A stretch of DNA of 64,000 nt from Lysobacter sp. TY2-98 (GTDB taxonomy: Bacteria > Pseudomonadota > Gammaproteobacteria > Xanthomonadales > Xanthomonadaceae). The notes under the pieces are model-generated. The model was not told the DNA's origin, did no database searches, and saw only the letters and a program-made list of their open reading frames with translations. Location of the stretch: positions 2,212,921 to 2,276,920 of the forward strand of contig NZ_CP031413.1 in the NCBI RefSeq assembly GCF_003367355.1, written 5' to 3'. This document shows positions 28,995 to 40,982 of the stretch, piece after piece (position 1 is the first letter of the stretch; every line of letters begins with the position of its first letter). The position numbers and the translations under genes are program-made.

Positions 28995-30827
28995 ATGTGC
29001 GGCATCGTCGGCGCGATCGCGGATCGCGATGTGGTCCCGGTTCTCATCGACGGCCTCAAGCGACTCGAGTACCGCGGCTACGACTCGGCCGGCATCGCGG
29101 TGATCGACGGCGACGACGTGCGCCGCGTGCGCCGCACCGGTCGCGTCGCCGAAATGGAGAACGCGGCGGCGCAGGAGAACTTCCACGCGCGCCTGGGCAT
29201 CGGCCATACGCGCTGGGCGACGCATGGCGGCGTCACCGAGACCAACGCGCATCCGCACATCTCGTTCGGCGAACTCGCCGTGGTGCACAACGGCATCATC
29301 GAGAACCACGAGCAGCAGCGCGACCGCCTGCGCGCCGAAGGTTATGTGTTCGAGTCGCAGACCGACACCGAAGTCATTGCACACCTCATCCACTTCCACC
29401 AGAAGCGCGGCCTCGACCTGCTCGCCGCGACGCAGATCGCCGTGCGCGAACTCGAGGGCGCGTACGCGATCGCCGTGGTGAGCAAGCGCGAGCCGGGCCG
29501 CCTGGTCGCCGCGCGCATGGGCTGCCCGCTGCTGGTCGGGCTTGGCGATGGCGAAAATTTCGTCGCCAGCGATGTCTCCGCGATCGTGCAGGCCACGCGC
29601 CGCGTGATCTTCCTCGAGGAAGGCGACACCGCCGACGTGACGCGCGAGTCCGTGCGCATCTTTGACGCGAGCGCCACGCCGGTCGAGCGCGACGTGCACG
29701 TCTCCGACGTGTCGCTGGCGTCGCTGGAACTGGGCCCGTACCGCCACTTCATGCAGAAGGAGATCCACGAACAGCCGCGCGCAGTCGCCGACACCATCGA
29801 AGCACTGATGGACGACGGCACGTTCAGCGCCGAGTTGTTCGGCCAGGATGCGGCCGAGGTACTGCGCGACGTCGAGGGCGTGCAGATCCTCGCCTGCGGC
29901 ACGAGCTACTACGCCGGCTTGACCGCGCGCTACTGGATCGAAGCCATCACCGGCCTGCCCTGCTCCGTCGAGATCGCGAGCGAGTACCGCTACCGCGACG
30001 TCTACGCGAATCCGAAGAACCTGATCGTCACCATTTCGCAGTCGGGCGAAACGCTCGACACGATGGAAGCGCTCAAGTACGCGAAGTCGCTCGGCCACAC
30101 CAAGACGCTGTCGATCTGCAACGTCCCGGAAAGCGCGATCCCGCGCGCCAGCCGACTCGTCTACTACACGCGTGCGGGCGCCGAGATCGGCGTGGCGTCG
30201 ACCAAGGCGTTCACCACGCAGCTGGTCGCGCTGTTCACGCTCACCTGCACGCTCGCCAAGTTGCAAGGCCGCCTCGACGGCGCGCAGGAACTCGCCTACA
30301 TCGAGGCGCTGCGCCAACTGCCGGGCAGCGTGCAGCATGCGCTCAACCTGGAGCCGCAGATCATCGCGTGGAGCGAGCGCTTCGCGCCGAAGCAGCATGC
30401 GCTGTTCCTCGGCCGCGGCGTGCACTACCCGATCGCGCTCGAAGGCGCGCTCAAGCTCAAGGAAATCTCGTACATCCACGCCGAGGCGTATCCGGCCGGC
30501 GAGCTCAAGCACGGCCCGCTCGCGCTGGTGGACGAGGCGATGCCGGTCGTCGTCATCGCGCCGAACGATGCGCTGCTGGAGAAGGTGAAGTCGAACATCC
30601 AGGAAGTGCGCGCGCGCGGCGGCGAGATGTTCGTGTTCACCGACGCCGACAGCCATTTCGGCGAGTCCGAACAGGTGCACGTGATCCGCACGCCGCGCCA
30701 TGTGGGCGTGTTGTCGCCGATCGTGCACGCGATCCCGGTGCAGTTGCTGGCGTACCACGCGGCACTCGCCCGCGGGACCGACGTCGACAAGCCGCGCAAC
30801 CTCGCCAAGTCGGTCACCGTCGAGTAA
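28995..30827 (+). CDS. glmS: glutamine-fructose-6-phosphate aminotransferase GlmS
   Basis: GlmS makes glucosamine-6-phosphate from fructose-6-phosphate and glutamine, the first step to UDP-GlcNAc. The 610-residue protein begins MCGIVGAI, so Cys2 becomes the N-terminal nucleophile. The glutaminase domain shows [19 protein letters not shown] and AHPH. Two SIS domains follow with [30 protein letters not shown] and a C-terminal KSVTVE. A GGAGGAG ribosome site lies eight bases upstream, and TACACT at 28963 is a probable -10 box. It is divergent from the ABC efflux operon. No glmS ribozyme is present, as expected outside Gram-positives. Confidence 0.98.
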   Translation: MCGIVGAIADRDVVPVLIDGLKRLEYRGYDSAGIAVIDGDDVRRVRRTGRVAEMENAAAQENFHARLGIGHTRWATHGGVTETNAHPHISFGELAVVHNGIIENHEQQRDRLRAEGYVFESQTDTEVIAHLIHFHQKRGLDLLAATQIAVRELEGAYAIAVVSKREPGRLVAARMGCPLLVGLGDGENFVASDVSAIVQATRRVIFLEEGDTADVTRESVRIFDASATPVERDVHVSDVSLASLELGPYRHFMQKEIHEQPRAVADTIEALMDDGTFSAELFGQDAAEVLRDVEGVQILACGTSYYAGLTARYWIEAITGLPCSVEIASEYRYRDVYANPKNLIVTISQSGETLDTMEALKYAKSLGHTKTLSICNVPESAIPRASRLVYYTRAGAEIGVASTKAFTTQLVALFTLTCTLAKLQGRLDGAQELAYIEALRQLPGSVQHALNLEPQIIAWSERFAPKQHALFLGRGVHYPIALEGALKLKEISYIHAEAYPAGELKHGPLALVDEAMPVVVIAPNDALLEKVKSNIQEVRARGGEMFVFTDADSHFGESEQVHVIRTPRHVGVLSPIVHAIPVQLLAYHAALARGTDVDKPRNLAKSVTVE

Positions 30828-30896
30828 TCGCACGCGGGGCTTGACCCTCACGCGACGTCAGCCCCGATGCTGGCGTCGACGGATGGAGCGATGTCG

Positions 30897-31670
30897 ATGC
30901 GTCGAACGGTCAAGCAACTCGCGAAGGTGTCGGGCGTCAGCGTCCGCACCCTGCACCACTACCATGCGATCGGACTGCTGGTGCCGGCGGAAGTCGGTAC
31001 GAACGGTTACCGCTGGTACGGGCAGGCGGAGCTGCTGCGCTTGCAGCAGATCCTGTTCTTCCGCGAGCTCGGCTTCGAACTCGCCGCGATCGCCTCGGTG
31101 CTCGACGACGCGGCGTTCGACCTGCGCACCGCGCTGCTCGCGCATCGCGCGCAGTTCGAGGAACGCCTCGGGCAGCTGCATCGCCTCATCCGCACCATCG
31201 ACCACACGGTCGCCACCCTGGATGAGGACAAGACAGTGAGCAACGACAAGGCACTATTCGACGGCTTCGATGCCGAAAAGCAGGCTGCCTACGAGGCGGA
31301 GATCAAGGCGAAGTACGGGGAACACGGCGAGCGCGGCGTCGAGCATGCGCAGCGCACGATGGCGACGTGGGGCGACGACGACAAGGCGAACTTCCTTGGC
31401 GAATTGCGCGAGATCGAACGTGGTCTGGCCGATGCGATGGTCGCGGGCGATGCGATGGATTCGCTACGCGTCGAAGCGTTGATCGCACGCCATCGCGACT
31501 GGGTCGGCCGCAGCTGGCCGCGTCCGCCGGATGCGGCGGCCTATGCGGGCCTCGCCGACATGTACACGGGGCATCCGGATTTCGTTGCGCGTTACGAAGC
31601 TATCCGCCCGGGTTTTGCCGACTGGCTGGCCGATGCCATGCGGTCGTTCGCGCACACCCGGCTGACCTGA
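30897..31670 (+). CDS. MerR family regulator with TipAS antibiotic-binding domain
   Basis: The 257-residue protein has a MerR winged helix (residues 1-70: KQLAKVSGVSVRTLHHYHAIGLLVPAEVGTNGYRWYG), a dimerisation helix, and a C-terminal TipAS domain (about 120-255, with HPDFVARYEAIRPGFADWLADAM). TipAS domains bind thiopeptides and other hydrophobic drugs and turn on their own and efflux genes. I start it at 30897 because GGAG lies eight bases upstream; ATG 30891 is the alternative. It converges with the broken FUSC gene, whose stop is nine bases away. Its target genes cannot be identified here. Confidence 0.92.
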   Translation: MRRTVKQLAKVSGVSVRTLHHYHAIGLLVPAEVGTNGYRWYGQAELLRLQQILFFRELGFELAAIASVLDDAAFDLRTALLAHRAQFEERLGQLHRLIRTIDHTVATLDEDKTVSNDKALFDGFDAEKQAAYEAEIKAKYGEHGERGVEHAQRTMATWGDDDKANFLGELREIERGLADAMVAGDAMDSLRVEALIARHRDWVGRSWPRPPDAAAYAGLADMYTGHPDFVARYEAIRPGFADWLADAMRSFAHTRLT

Positions 31671-31679
31671 CGTCGCGCC

Positions 31680-33345
31680 TCAGTGGCTATCGATCGACGG
31701 CATTGTCGCGAGCGCCTGCTTCAACGCGTCAAACTCCACCCGCAGCACCGCAGGTTGCGCCACGGCGTCGGCGACGCGTCGCGCTCGCACTTCGTCCGCG
31801 AGCGCTGCAAACGCCTGCCGTGATTGCGCGATCGCCGCAGCCGCGAGCGGCGGGCCGCTCGGACCCGCGGACTCACGCGACCACGCGATCGCCAGCACGC
31901 GATAGGCCAACCGCTCTGCGGCGGCGACCACGGGCCACGCCTGCTCGGCGACGCGACGCCGCCCCGTCGAACCGTTGAGGCCCTCCTCGTACGCCTGCGC
32001 GAGCGCGAAGGTCGAACGCTGCAGGCGCGCGCGGGCCTGGCGTGCGTTGCGACCGGTGACGTCCCCGGCTTCGACGTGTTCGAGCACCGAGGCCGCGGCG
32101 TCGAGCACGTTGGCGACGAGCGTCGGCAGGCGCTCCGCCGTCGGCTTGGGCGGAATCAGCGCATAGACGACGAGTGCACCGAGGCAACCGATCGCCGTGT
32201 CGACACCGCGTGCGATCAGGTAACTGCCATGCACATCCGGATGACCGCCACTCGCGATCGTCAGCGCGGAAGCGGTAATGAAGATGCAGGCGATCGCGTA
32301 GTTGCGGACCACCAGCATTTCGATCGCGAACTGCAGCGCCATCGCGACCAGCGCGAGCACGAGCCCGTCCGGATGCAGCTTCAGGATCGCCGCGGCCAAC
32401 AGCAGCCCGATCCAGGTACCGAGTGACCGCTGCAAGGCGCGCTGCAGTGTGCGCGTCCAGTCGAAGCCCACGTGCAGCATCAGCACGGCCGCGGCGACGG
32501 CCCAGTACGCGCGCTCGAGATGTGCGCCGGTCGATCGCGTCGAGGCGGGCCTTCAAGGCATCGGATGGGGACGCAGGCTCGGCCGCTACCGCGTCGGCGA
32601 ACAGCGTGTGCAGCTCGCGATTGAGCGTGCGCAGCCGGCCGACCGTCGCGTCGCCGCGCGAACGCGCGGGCTGCTGCGCCACGAGCGCGATCCACGCCTG
32701 CTGGAGCGCGAGCGCCGCGCGACGACGCGCACCGTCGGCGTCCGCACCGTCGCGTGCGTCGATGAACGCCGCGACCGCGCGTCGCGCCGTGTCCAGCGCA
32801 CGCCGTTCCGGTCCGTGCGGATCCATCAGCCCGCCGGCCATCTGCACGATCCATGCGAACGCGCCGCCGGCGAAGATCAGAAGGGCCGAATGCAGCGGCG
32901 ACAGATGCGACGCGCGCATCGCCGTGCCCGACGCGCAGGCCAGCACGATGATGTAGGCGCCGGGTGGCCCGGTCTGCAGCGCGTTGCACAGCCACGTCGC
33001 CAGCGTCGCCGTGAGCGCGACCGACAGGATCGTGCTCCACACCGCACCCCCCGCCGCGATGCCGACGCCCACCGCCAGCGCCTGCGCGAACGCGATCGAG
33101 GCGAGCAGCCACGCCCGGCTGCGATACGGCCGCCCACTGCCATACAACGCGGTGTAGCCGCCGATGGAGGCCATCAGGCCTGCAGCCATATCGCCCGCCA
33201 GCCAGCCGACCACGATCGGCACGCCGACGCACAGCGCCGCGCGCGCCGAGAAGCGCCAGCGCTGCGGGGGCGGCGCCTGCTGCTGGAACAGGCTGCGGAT
33301 CAGCGCCCACGGCGTGCGGAGGACGGGGCCGGACACGGTGCTCAT
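31680..33345 (-). pseudogene. FUSC family membrane protein, frameshifted
   Basis: Two overlapping frames together give one FUSC-type protein of about 555 residues. The first (from ATG 33345 to about 32530) holds the N-terminal membrane half (FSARAALCVGVPIVVGWLAGDMAAGLMASIGG and later helices) and the start of the cytoplasmic part, ending at KARLDAIDR. The second frame resumes at AHLERAYWAVAAAVLMLHVGFDWTRTLQRALQRSLGTW and runs to the stop at 31680 through the second membrane half. The shift lies near 32521-32532; removing a single base there restores the frame. FUSC proteins are linked to export of aromatic acids and similar compounds. A sequencing error is as likely as true loss, because both halves are otherwise intact. 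Confidence 0.8.
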
Positions 33346-33459
33346 GCGAGGCGGCGGAGCTCGCATGCTAGGCGCCGACGCGACCGGCGGCCGTCAACGC
33401 CGTCGGCAGACGCATAACGAGCGCACCAGTACGCTTCGCCGATCCGTCCGGAGACATCC

Positions 33460-34455
<996 letters not shown>

Positions 34456-34506
34456 AGGGCCGCTGCGTGTCGCTGCGTATCATCGCGGACCTCCCGGGGA
34501 ATGCCG

Positions 34507-34959
34507 ATGTCCACGCACACGCAGGAAAGCAGCGCGCAGGTGTTTGCCCGTCTCGCCGACGGCGGCGGTAGCGGTACCGATGACGCGGTATTCCGGCAGG
34601 CGGTGATGACGGCGCGCGATGGCGTCGTCATCGCGCGTGTCGTCCCCGGTGCGCCGGAGCATCCGATCATTTTTGCCAACCCGGCGTTCGAACAGCTCAC
34701 CGGCTACGGCGCCACGGACATCCTCGGACAGGACTGCCGCTTCCTGCAGCGCGAGGATCGCGACCAGGCGAGCGTGGCCGAGTTGCGGCGTGCGATCACT
34801 CGCGGCGAATCCTGCCTTGTCGTGCTGCGCAACTACCGCAAGGACGGTTCGATGTTCTGGAACGAACTCAGCCTTGCGCCCATGCGCGGCGCGGACGGTC
34901 GCGTGTGGCGCTACGTCGGCATCCAGAAGGATGTCAGCGACCGCATGCCGGCGCCGTAG
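34507..34959 (+). CDS. short LOV-domain blue-light photoreceptor
   Basis: The 150-residue protein is a single LOV (PAS) domain with short flanks and no output domain. The photoactive cysteine is Cys77 in GQDCRFLQ, the motif that forms the flavin adduct. The flavin-contact segment LRNYRKDGSMFWNELSLAPM and the strand YVGIQKDVSDR are canonical. It should bind FMN and signal blue light by conformational change or dimerisation with an unknown partner. I start it at 34507 because GGGGA lies six bases upstream. Its stop is only five bases from that of dnaE2 on the other strand. Family assignment is strong; the pathway is unknown. Confidence 0.92.
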   Translation: MSTHTQESSAQVFARLADGGGSGTDDAVFRQAVMTARDGVVIARVVPGAPEHPIIFANPAFEQLTGYGATDILGQDCRFLQREDRDQASVAELRRAITRGESCLVVLRNYRKDGSMFWNELSLAPMRGADGRVWRYVGIQKDVSDRMPAP

Positions 34960-34964
34960 CGCAC

Positions 34965-37900
34965 TCAATGGAAATCGCGGGAGCTCGTCGACAGCGCGCC
35001 GAGCAGGTGATCGAGATTCTCGAGTCGATGGGCGATGAGGTGCTGCACACCGTCGCCGGCTTCCATGTGTCCGCGCACCAGCAGCAGGCGTGATCCCAGC
35101 AGCGCGCGCCGGTCGCGATCGGCAATGCGCTTCCAGACGACGATGTTGGTCAGGCCGTCCTCGTCCTCCAGCGTCAGGAACGTCACGCCGCTCGCGGTTC
35201 CGGGGCGCTGACGCAGGGTGACGATGCCGGCGAACGCCACCTTCGTATCGTTCGGTAGTGCCTTCAGTTCGCGCGACCGCCGCAGCCCGCGCTTCGCCAG
35301 TGCACCGCGCAGCAGCGACAACGGATGACGCCCGAGCGTGAGGCCCAGCGTCGCGTAGTCGGTGCGGATCTCCTCTTCGACGCTCGGCAATGGCAGCGCG
35401 ACGCGCCCCTCCTGTGCGGTCACGGTTTCATCGAGCAGCGGTGTCTTCGATTCGACGCCCGCCATCAGCCAGCGTGCCTTGTGGCGATGGCCAAGCAGGC
35501 CGCGCAGTGCGCCGGCATCGGCCAGCACGTTGCGCTCGCGCGCGTTGAGGACGGCGCGCTTGCAGAGATCGGCGGCATCGGTGAACGCACGTTCGTTGCG
35601 CGCTGCGACGACGCGATGCCCACCGGCCTCGTTGAACCCGTCGATCAGCCGCATGCCGAGACGCAGCGCAGGCGGCTGTGTGCGCTCGTCGGGTGCACCG
35701 CGGAATTCCAACGTGCAGTCCCAGTCGCTGAAGCGGATATCGACCGGTCGCACGTCAATGCCGTGACGACGCAGGTCCTGCACGATCTGACTGGGCGAGT
35801 AGAAGCCCATCGGCTGCGAGTTCAGCAGGCCGGCAGCGAATGCTGTGGGCTCGTGGCACTTGAGCCACGCGCTCTGCCAGCACAGCAGCGCGAAGCTCGC
35901 CGCGTGCGATTCCGGGAAACCGTAGCTGCCGAAGCCTTTGATCTGTTCGAAGATGCGTGCGGCGAACGCTTCGTCGTAACCGTTGCGTAGCAGGCCCTCG
36001 GTCAGCTTGAGACGGTGTTCCTCCATCTTGCCGCTGCGTTTCCACGCCGCCATCGATCGCCGCAACTGGTCGGCGTCGGCCGGTGAATAGCCCGCGGCGG
36101 TGATCGCGATCTGCATCACCTGCTCCTGGAACAGCGGAACGCCCAGCGTGCGCTCGAGGATCGGTCGCAACTCGTCCTTCTCGTAGGTGACCGCCTCCAC
36201 GCCCTTCTTTCTTCGCAGATAGGGCTGCACCATGTCGCCCTGGATCGGCCCGGGCCGCACGATCGCGATCTGGATCACCAGGTCGTAGAACGTCGATGGC
36301 TTAAGGCGCGGCGCCATCGTCATCTGCGCCCGCGATTCGATCTGGAACACGCCGATGCTGTCCGCGGCCTGGATCATCTCGAACACCTTCGCGCCTTCGT
36401 CGGAGCGGTGATCGCAACGCGCGATGTGCGCCATCGAGATGTCCCGCCGACCGCTGTCACGCAACAGATCGAGCGTCTTGCGGATGCAGGTGAGCATGCC
36501 GAGCGCAAGGCAGTCGACCTTGAGCATGCCCATGTACTCGATATCGTCCTTGTCCCATTGCACGACGGTGCGATCGTCCATCGCTGCGTTCTCGACCGGC
36601 ACGATGGTGGAAAGATCGTGCTCGGAGATCAGGAACCCGCCCGGGTGCTGCGACAGATGCCGCGGCATGCCGACCAGCTCACTGGTCAGCTCGACCAGCT
36701 TGCGCATGAGCAGCGTGTCGGGATCGAAACCGTTCTCGCGCAGATAGCCGGGAAGCGGCGCATCGTTGCTCCAGCGGTCCAGTGTCTTCGCCAGTTCCCC
36801 CGCCTGGTCTTCGGGCAGACCGAGCGCGCGGCCGACATCGCGCACCGCACTGCGCCCGCGGTAGGAGATCACCACCGTCGCCAGCGCGGCACGTCGGCGG
36901 CCGTAGTAGTTGAAGACGTACTGCAGCACCTCCTCGCGACGCTCGTGTTCGAAGTCGACGTCGATGTCCGGCGGCTCGTTCTTGCGGTTCTCGGAGATGA
37001 AGCGCTCGAACAGCATGTTCGACTGTCCCGGACGCAGCTCGGTGATGCCGAGCGCGTAGCAGACCGCGGAATTGGCGGCAGACCCGCGCCCCTGGCACAG
37101 GATCTTGTTGACGCGCGCGAACCGCACCACGTCGTGCACGGTGAGGAAGAACTTTTCGAACTCGAGCTTCTCGATCAGCTCGAGTTCCTTCTCGATCAGC
37201 TTTTCGGTGAGGCGCCGATGCCCTTCCGCCGGCGGCACTTCCTTCCAGCGCCGGCGGATGCCGATCTTCACCAGCTGCCGCAGCCACGTCGCCGGTGTAT
37301 GCCACGACGGCACGAGTTCGCGGGGATACTCGTAGACTAGGTCGCGCTTGAGATGGAACGTGCAACGCGCGGCGATCGCCAGCGTCTCGTCGAGCATGTC
37401 GGGCGGATAGATCGCCGACAGGATCGCGCGACTGCGCAGATGGCGTTCGCCATTGGGAAACAACGCATAGCCCGCCTCCTTCAGTGACGTGCGCAAGCGG
37501 ATCGCCGTCATCACATCCTGCAGCTCGCGTCGCGCACGCACGTGCATGTGGACGTCACCGCTGGCCACGCAACGCAGGCCCAGCGCGCGCGCCGCATCGC
37601 GCAGGGTGCGCAGGCGGCCGGAATCGTTCGGCCCGCAGTGCAGCTCGACCGCCATCCAGCAGCGCGACGGAAAGCGTTCGCGCAACCAGCGTCCCTGCTC
37701 GAGGTCCGGCGTGTCGCCGGGCAACCACAGCGCGAGCAGGCCTTCGAGCGGACGGTCGAAATCGCTCGCAAGCAATCGATACTCGCCTTTTTCGGCGCGG
37801 CGGCGCGCATCGGTGATGAGACCGCACAAGGCGGTATAGCCGGCCTTCGACTCGACCAGCAGTACGCAGCGCGGGCCGTCCTCGACACGCATCTCGCTGC

Positions 37901-38117
37901 CGACGATCAGCGGCAGCTCGAATTTCTCCGCCGCCATGAGCGCACGCACGGCGCCGGCGAGCGTGCACTCATCGGTGATCGCGAGGGCGGTGTAGCCCTG
38001 CTCCTTCGCCCGCGCGAACAGTTCGTTCGCCGTCGATGCGCCTCGCTGGAAGCTGAAGTCCGACAGGCAGTGCAGCTCGGCGTAGTCCGGTGGCGCGTCG
38101 TCGTTGGCCGCGCGCAT
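34965..38117 (-). CDS. dnaE2: error-prone DNA polymerase DnaE2 (ImuC)
   Basis: DnaE2 is the C-family polymerase that carries out SOS translesion synthesis together with ImuA and ImuB. The protein of about 1050 residues begins with a PHP domain ([33 protein letters not shown]), followed by the palm with the catalytic acidic motif [28 protein letters not shown], fingers, a HhH region and a C-terminal OB fold ([19 protein letters not shown]). The ATG at 38117 overlaps the imuB stop as TGATG, so translation is coupled; an in-frame ATG at 38129 is possible. No terminator follows it. It is the last gene of the LexA-controlled cassette. Confidence 0.97.
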   Translation of the reverse strand: MRAANDDAPPDYAELHCLSDFSFQRGASTANELFARAKEQGYTALAITDECTLAGAVRALMAAEKFELPLIVGSEMRVEDGPRCVLLVESKAGYTALCGLITDARRRAEKGEYRLLASDFDRPLEGLLALWLPGDTPDLEQGRWLRERFPSRCWMAVELHCGPNDSGRLRTLRDAARALGLRCVASGDVHMHVRARRELQDVMTAIRLRTSLKEAGYALFPNGERHLRSRAILSAIYPPDMLDETLAIAARCTFHLKRDLVYEYPRELVPSWHTPATWLRQLVKIGIRRRWKEVPPAEGHRRLTEKLIEKELELIEKLEFEKFFLTVHDVVRFARVNKILCQGRGSAANSAVCYALGITELRPGQSNMLFERFISENRKNEPPDIDVDFEHERREEVLQYVFNYYGRRRAALATVVISYRGRSAVRDVGRALGLPEDQAGELAKTLDRWSNDAPLPGYLRENGFDPDTLLMRKLVELTSELVGMPRHLSQHPGGFLISEHDLSTIVPVENAAMDDRTVVQWDKDDIEYMGMLKVDCLALGMLTCIRKTLDLLRDSGRRDISMAHIARCDHRSDEGAKVFEMIQAADSIGVFQIESRAQMTMAPRLKPSTFYDLVIQIAIVRPGPIQGDMVQPYLRRKKGVEAVTYEKDELRPILERTLGVPLFQEQVMQIAITAAGYSPADADQLRRSMAAWKRSGKMEEHRLKLTEGLLRNGYDEAFAARIFEQIKGFGSYGFPESHAASFALLCWQSAWLKCHEPTAFAAGLLNSQPMGFYSPSQIVQDLRRHGIDVRPVDIRFSDWDCTLEFRGAPDERTQPPALRLGMRLIDGFNEAGGHRVVAARNERAFTDAADLCKRAVLNARERNVLADAGALRGLLGHRHKARWLMAGVESKTPLLDETVTAQEGRVALPLPSVEEEIRTDYATLGLTLGRHPLSLLRGALAKRGLRRSRELKALPNDTKVAFAGIVTLRQRPGTASGVTFLTLEDEDGLTNIVVWKRIADRDRRALLGSRLLLVRGHMEAGDGVQHLIAHRLENLDHLLGALSTSSRDFH

Positions 38118-39535
38118 CACGCGAACCATCCGTGCAGCACGAACGGTGGCACTGGATCGCCGAAGCGGCGCAGCGGGCGATATACCCAGGCGCGCTGGCC
38201 GTGCACGGTCTCGACGACGTAGTAGTCGCGGCGCACGTCACCACCATCCCACCAACCGGACTCGATGCGCTCGGGGCCGGTGACGAGGCGCGCAATCGGT
38301 TCGCGCAAGGTATGCGGCGTCGACACCAGCCAACCGGGACGCGCCAGCATCGGCGCTTCTCGCGGCATCGCCACGATCGCGTTGTCGGCCACCCGCTCGG
38401 GACGGTGATCGGCATTCCACGCGACGTCGTGCACCGCGGCGTCACCCAGCCTCGCGCGCAAGCGTTCGCGCAGCTGCGTCCACGGCATGCCCTGCTGCGC
38501 ACGCGTATCGAACAGGTCGCGCGCGGCGGGCACGAAGCGCGGCAGCTCGCGCGCCTCCAGCCGGATCGCACGCACCGGTGCGGGCAAGGCCGCCTGCTCG
38601 ACGCGGCCGCGTGCGAGTTCGAACAGCATCGCCGCATCGCGTTCGGGTGCGAGCAGACCGACGCGGACTTCGCTCGGCGGCAGGAACTCGTGCTCCATCC
38701 ACAGCGAGAAACGCTGCACGCCGTCGTCGCGACTGACGAGGAACGCCGCGAGATCAGCGGTGAGACGCCGCAACGGGAACAGCAGGGCGAGGCTCGACTC
38801 GATCTCAGCCTCAAACTCCATGCGCACTTCGAAACGATCGGGCGGCTGGTACATCGTCAACGGCCCCGCGCCACCACGCAGGCGATCGAGGTGCCGCAGC
38901 AGCGTCGGCGGAAACCGCTTGTTCAACGAGGCGCGCGGCAAGGCGAGTACCTGCCCGAGCTTGCGCAGCCCCATGCGCGAAAACGCCTGCGCCATGTCGG
39001 GCGGCAGACCGGCGCGCGCGATCGGCACGTCACCGAGTGCGCGATCAAGACTGCGCTCGTCGACCGCCAGACTGTCGTGCACGTTCGCCAGCACGCGCGC
39101 GGCATGCGGATTCGGTGCGGCGACGATGCGATGGCGGATGCGCTGCGCATTCAGGCCTTCGCGCAGACGCGCCTCGAAGCGCGGCCATTCACCGAACAGG
39201 CGACGGCTGCGACGCACTTCGAGCACGATCGCGTGCGACAGATCGAGGCTGACCTGCGAACTGAAACCATAGGCCCAGGCCGCAATGCGTTCGCGCGTGC
39301 GTTCGACCGTGGCGATATCCAGCACGACGAAGCGGCACGGCACGCCCAGTGCCTGTGCCGCGGCGAGCTTCATCCCGGGGCGCAGTCCCGATGCGCGTGC
39401 CGACGGACTGACCGAATGCAGCACGCGCGCATTGGGCGCGCCATCGAGCAATGCCATCGGCGCGTCGGCGTCCTCGACATCGCGGAGGACGGCGTCGAGT
39501 GCCAGTTGCGGCAGGAAAAGGCAGGCCCAGTCCAT
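38117..39535 (-). CDS. imuB: ImuB, Y-family polymerase-like mutasome hub
   Basis: ImuB links ImuA, DnaE2 and the beta clamp; it has the fold of Y-family polymerases but no catalytic activity. The 472-residue protein starts [17 protein letters not shown], where an active polymerase would have a metal-binding Asp in the first strand. The second acidic motif (SxDE) is replaced by SLDLSHA followed by [13 protein letters not shown], fitting the inactive type. Thumb/HhH parts are [26 protein letters not shown] possible clamp-binding motif is QRFSLW in the C-terminal half. The start at 39535 has GGTGAG upstream. It lies 137 bases after imuA. Confidence 0.93.
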   Translation of the reverse strand: MDWACLFLPQLALDAVLRDVEDADAPMALLDGAPNARVLHSVSPSARASGLRPGMKLAAAQALGVPCRFVVLDIATVERTRERIAAWAYGFSSQVSLDLSHAIVLEVRRSRRLFGEWPRFEARLREGLNAQRIRHRIVAAPNPHAARVLANVHDSLAVDERSLDRALGDVPIARAGLPPDMAQAFSRMGLRKLGQVLALPRASLNKRFPPTLLRHLDRLRGGAGPLTMYQPPDRFEVRMEFEAEIESSLALLFPLRRLTADLAAFLVSRDDGVQRFSLWMEHEFLPPSEVRVGLLAPERDAAMLFELARGRVEQAALPAPVRAIRLEARELPRFVPAARDLFDTRAQQGMPWTQLRERLRARLGDAAVHDVAWNADHRPERVADNAIVAMPREAPMLARPGWLVSTPHTLREPIARLVTGPERIESGWWDGGDVRRDYYVVETVHGQRAWVYRPLRRFGDPVPPFVLHGWFA

Positions 39536-39672
39536 TGGACGCTCACCGGGCGCGACGTGCGAGCAACGACCGTCGCGCAGACGGTGCACGTACGACGGAG
39601 GCGCGGGACGTCGTCATGCCGCTGCAGCGCGATCGAGCTTCCGACGGTGAATAGACGATCTCCATCGCCGAC

Positions 39673-40347
39673 TCACTGCACCGCACGCGGAAACGACACG
39701 GGCTGCGACGGCGGATTCGCGCCGCGGCACTTGAGCACGCGGATCTGCCGCGGCTGGCCTTCGACAACCAACCGCAGCGGCGCCGGCGACGGATTGCGCG
39801 CGGCCGAGAGCGGCCGGATCGCGACACCGCGGCAGCGTCCGCTTTCCGCCGCGACCTGCAGACGGCGCAGCGGGCGGTCGTCGCCCATGCCCTGCGGCCA
39901 GCACAGCACCGCCGCGCATGCACCGGATCGCATGCACTGCTCGGCCGCCCACAACGCATCGCGGGGCGCAGCACGCACCAGATGCAGGCGATCCAGGCGC
40001 ACGCCGGCCGCATGCCAGGCCGGCGCATACGGCAGATGCGGCGGTGCGACCAGCACCACCGGCGCGTCCTGCGAAGCCTGCGCGAGCATCGGCCACAGCA
40101 GCTCGAGCTCGCCCATCCCATCGCCCGGAACCAGTACTTCGTTGAGGCCGGCCGCCACCCAGCCCTGTCCAGGCAACACCGCATCCAGCGACGCCAGCCC
40201 GGTCGGTACGCCGTCGCGGGCGGGCGAAGCAGGCGTGCGGCCGCGCCAGATCGGCCGTTCGCGCAGCAGCCGGTCGAGGGCATGCACCTCCCCCATCGGC
40301 CCGTCCGGCGCGGCATTCGAAGGTATGAGGGGGTGAGGCACGACCAT
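39673..40347 (-). CDS. imuA: ImuA, RecA/SulA-like mutasome protein
   Basis: ImuA is the RecA-like regulator of the ImuA-ImuB-DnaE2 mutasome. The 224-residue protein shows PTGLASLDAVLPGQGWVAAGLNEVLVPGDGMGELELLWPMLAQA, where the GDGMGELEL loop takes the place of a Walker A motif without its Lys. It then shows APVVLVAPPHLPYAPAWHAAGVRLDRLHLVRA, typical of the family. The start at 40347 is five bases from the LexA box and has no Shine-Dalgarno; an in-frame ATG at 40296 is an alternative. It is the first gene of the cassette, which is SOS-induced. Confidence 0.92.
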   Translation of the reverse strand: MVVPHPLIPSNAAPDGPMGEVHALDRLLRERPIWRGRTPASPARDGVPTGLASLDAVLPGQGWVAAGLNEVLVPGDGMGELELLWPMLAQASQDAPVVLVAPPHLPYAPAWHAAGVRLDRLHLVRAAPRDALWAAEQCMRSGACAAVLCWPQGMGDDRPLRRLQVAAESGRCRGVAIRPLSAARNPSPAPLRLVVEGQPRQIRVLKCRGANPPSQPVSFPRAVQ

Positions 40348-40351
40348 TCTG

Positions 40352-40367
40352 TTAGCAATATTACTAA
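40352..40367. promoter_or_regulatory. LexA box (TTAG-N6-TACTAA) over the imuA -10 box
   Basis: TTAGCAATATTACTAA matches the TTAG-N6-TACTA motif known for LexA in Xanthomonadales. On the minus strand it contains TAATAT (40358-40363), a good -10 hexamer, so bound LexA would cover the promoter. It lies five bases upstream of imuA and 193 bases upstream of the VOC gene on the other side. Confidence 0.9.
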
Positions 40368-40560
40368 CAGGATGACGGAGGCGCGCATGCCGCCGGTCGT
40401 CTCAGCGGGGTCTGCACTCCCGTGTGCGCGCCGTCACCCGCAGCCTGCGCGCGGCGCATCGCAGCGGCCGAGACCGCCTGCGCAATACGGCGATCCGCAG
40501 ATGACGATTCCGACGACGCGCGCATCGCGCGATGCTGAAGGCCCTACTTCGGAAGTACGC

Positions 40561-40974
40561 ATGCGTCCCTTCGACCTGCAACGCATCGACCATGTCGTCC
40601 TGCGCGTCACCGATCCCGCGCGCAGCATTCGCTTCTACCGCGACGTGCTCGGCTGCACGATCGCGCGCGAACGGCCCGACCTCGGGCTCACCCATCTGCG
40701 CGCCGGCGCATCGATGATCGATCTCGTCGACATCGCCGGACGTCTCGGCGCACGCGGTGGTGACGCGGCCGGCGACACGCGTCGCAACGTCGACCACATC
40801 GCACTGCGCATCGAACCGTTCGACGACGCGGCGATCCGCGCGCATCTCGCCTCGCACGGCGTGGATGTACCCGAAGCGACGTCCGACAACTTCGGCGCCG
40901 AGGGCGACGGGCCGTCACTGTACCTGCGCGATCCCGACGGCAATACGATCGAGCTCAAAGGCCCCGCACGCTGA
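40561..40974 (+). CDS. VOC family (glyoxalase/dioxygenase fold) protein
   Basis: The 137-residue protein has two beta-alpha-beta-beta-beta units of the vicinal oxygen chelate fold. Candidate metal ligands are His in [12 protein letters not shown], His in [14 protein letters not shown] and Glu in [14 protein letters not shown]. It is close to the glyoxalase/bleomycin-resistance group; its reaction is unknown. I start it at 40561 with GGAAG five bases upstream. A longer in-frame start at 40387 also has a strong GGAGG, but the 58 added residues look disordered and non-conserved. It may share the intergenic LexA box with imuA. The macrodomain gene follows eight bases downstream. Confidence 0.88.
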   Translation: MRPFDLQRIDHVVLRVTDPARSIRFYRDVLGCTIARERPDLGLTHLRAGASMIDLVDIAGRLGARGGDAAGDTRRNVDHIALRIEPFDDAAIRAHLASHGVDVPEATSDNFGAEGDGPSLYLRDPDGNTIELKGPAR

Positions 40975-40982
40975 CCGCCACC

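Noticed and set aside
31873..32520. Continuation of the first FUSC frame past the shift
   Set aside because: After about 32520 its translation turns Arg/Ala-rich and loses the membrane helices, which the other frame carries; it is a shadow.
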